Shown here in pieces: positions 5,887 to 5,898 of a stretch of DNA of 5,898 nucleotides; position 1 is the first letter of the stretch, and each line of letters begins with the position of its first letter. The notes below the pieces were generated by a model. The model saw only the letters and a program-made list of their open reading frames with translations. It did not search any database and was not told the origin of the DNA. Position numbers and translations under genes: made by a program. This DNA is from Hyphomicrobiales bacterium (GTDB taxonomy: Bacteria > Pseudomonadota > Alphaproteobacteria > Rhizobiales > Aestuariivirgaceae): contig JALUFY010000064.1 in NCBI GenBank assembly GCA_027051995.1, positions 1 through 5,898 of the forward strand. Reading direction: 5' to 3'.

Positions 5887-5898
5887 CGGGCGTAGGGC
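5793..5898. repeat. Perfect 47-bp inverted repeat with 12-base spacer at the window end
   Basis: Bases 5793-5839 are the exact reverse complement of 5852-5898, separated by the 12-base spacer 5840-5851. The right arm ends on the last base of the window. The left arm encodes conserved epimerase sequence (PYARYDETIPAALAE), so the right arm is a backwards copy inside the gene. This is the expected signature of a fold-back chimera or a contig that ran into its own reverse complement. A natural hairpin end of a linear replicon would look similar but would not be expected to cut a conserved gene. Confidence 0.95.

Noticed and set aside
1..5898. tRNA, rRNA, insertion-sequence or phage genes
   Set aside because: No transposase, integrase or structural RNA signature was seen on either strand; the only inverted repeat of note is the terminal fold-back.

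Overview
The window is high-GC DNA from an alphaproteobacterium, most likely of the Rhizobiales (Hyphomicrobiales) or a near relative. The evidence is gene content: a small histidine phosphotransfer (HPt) protein of alphaproteobacterial style, a giant two-pass membrane protein resembling the Growth Pole Ring protein (GPR of Agrobacterium, RgsE of Sinorhizobium; TipN of Caulobacter has a similar plan), and the start of an L-Ala-D/L-Glu (dipeptide) epimerase. The species cannot be named from this window.

Layout: a minus-strand HPt gene (3-350) is transcribed away from a 323-bp divergent intergenic region (351-673). That region holds an AT-rich patch with a near-match to a CtrA box, three CCGGAC repeats, two GANTC sites and a GC-rich leader hairpin. 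The plus-strand gene at 674-5584 fills over 80% of the window and encodes 1636 residues: a basic N-terminus, two membrane helices, an irregular helical section, an uninterrupted run of 60 eleven-residue repeats (residues 365-1024), further repeats broken by 18-residue steps, a disordered linker and a compact C-terminal domain. A Rho-independent terminator follows, then the first ~60 codons of the epimerase gene.

The two most notable points are these. First, the last 106 bases form a perfect 47-bp inverted repeat with a 12-base spacer. It ends exactly on the last base and destroys the epimerase reading frame; it is most likely a fold-back assembly or amplification artefact at a contig end, with a hairpin telomere as a less likely alternative. 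Second, the hendecad architecture of the giant protein is extraordinarily regular and includes a recent A-B-A'-B' internal duplication of 396 bp.

Functionally, the giant protein probably builds a polar scaffold for cell-wall growth. The HPt protein beside it may carry phosphoryl groups in a phosphorelay, and the epimerase family acts on peptidoglycan-derived dipeptides. A link among the three is inference from gene order only.
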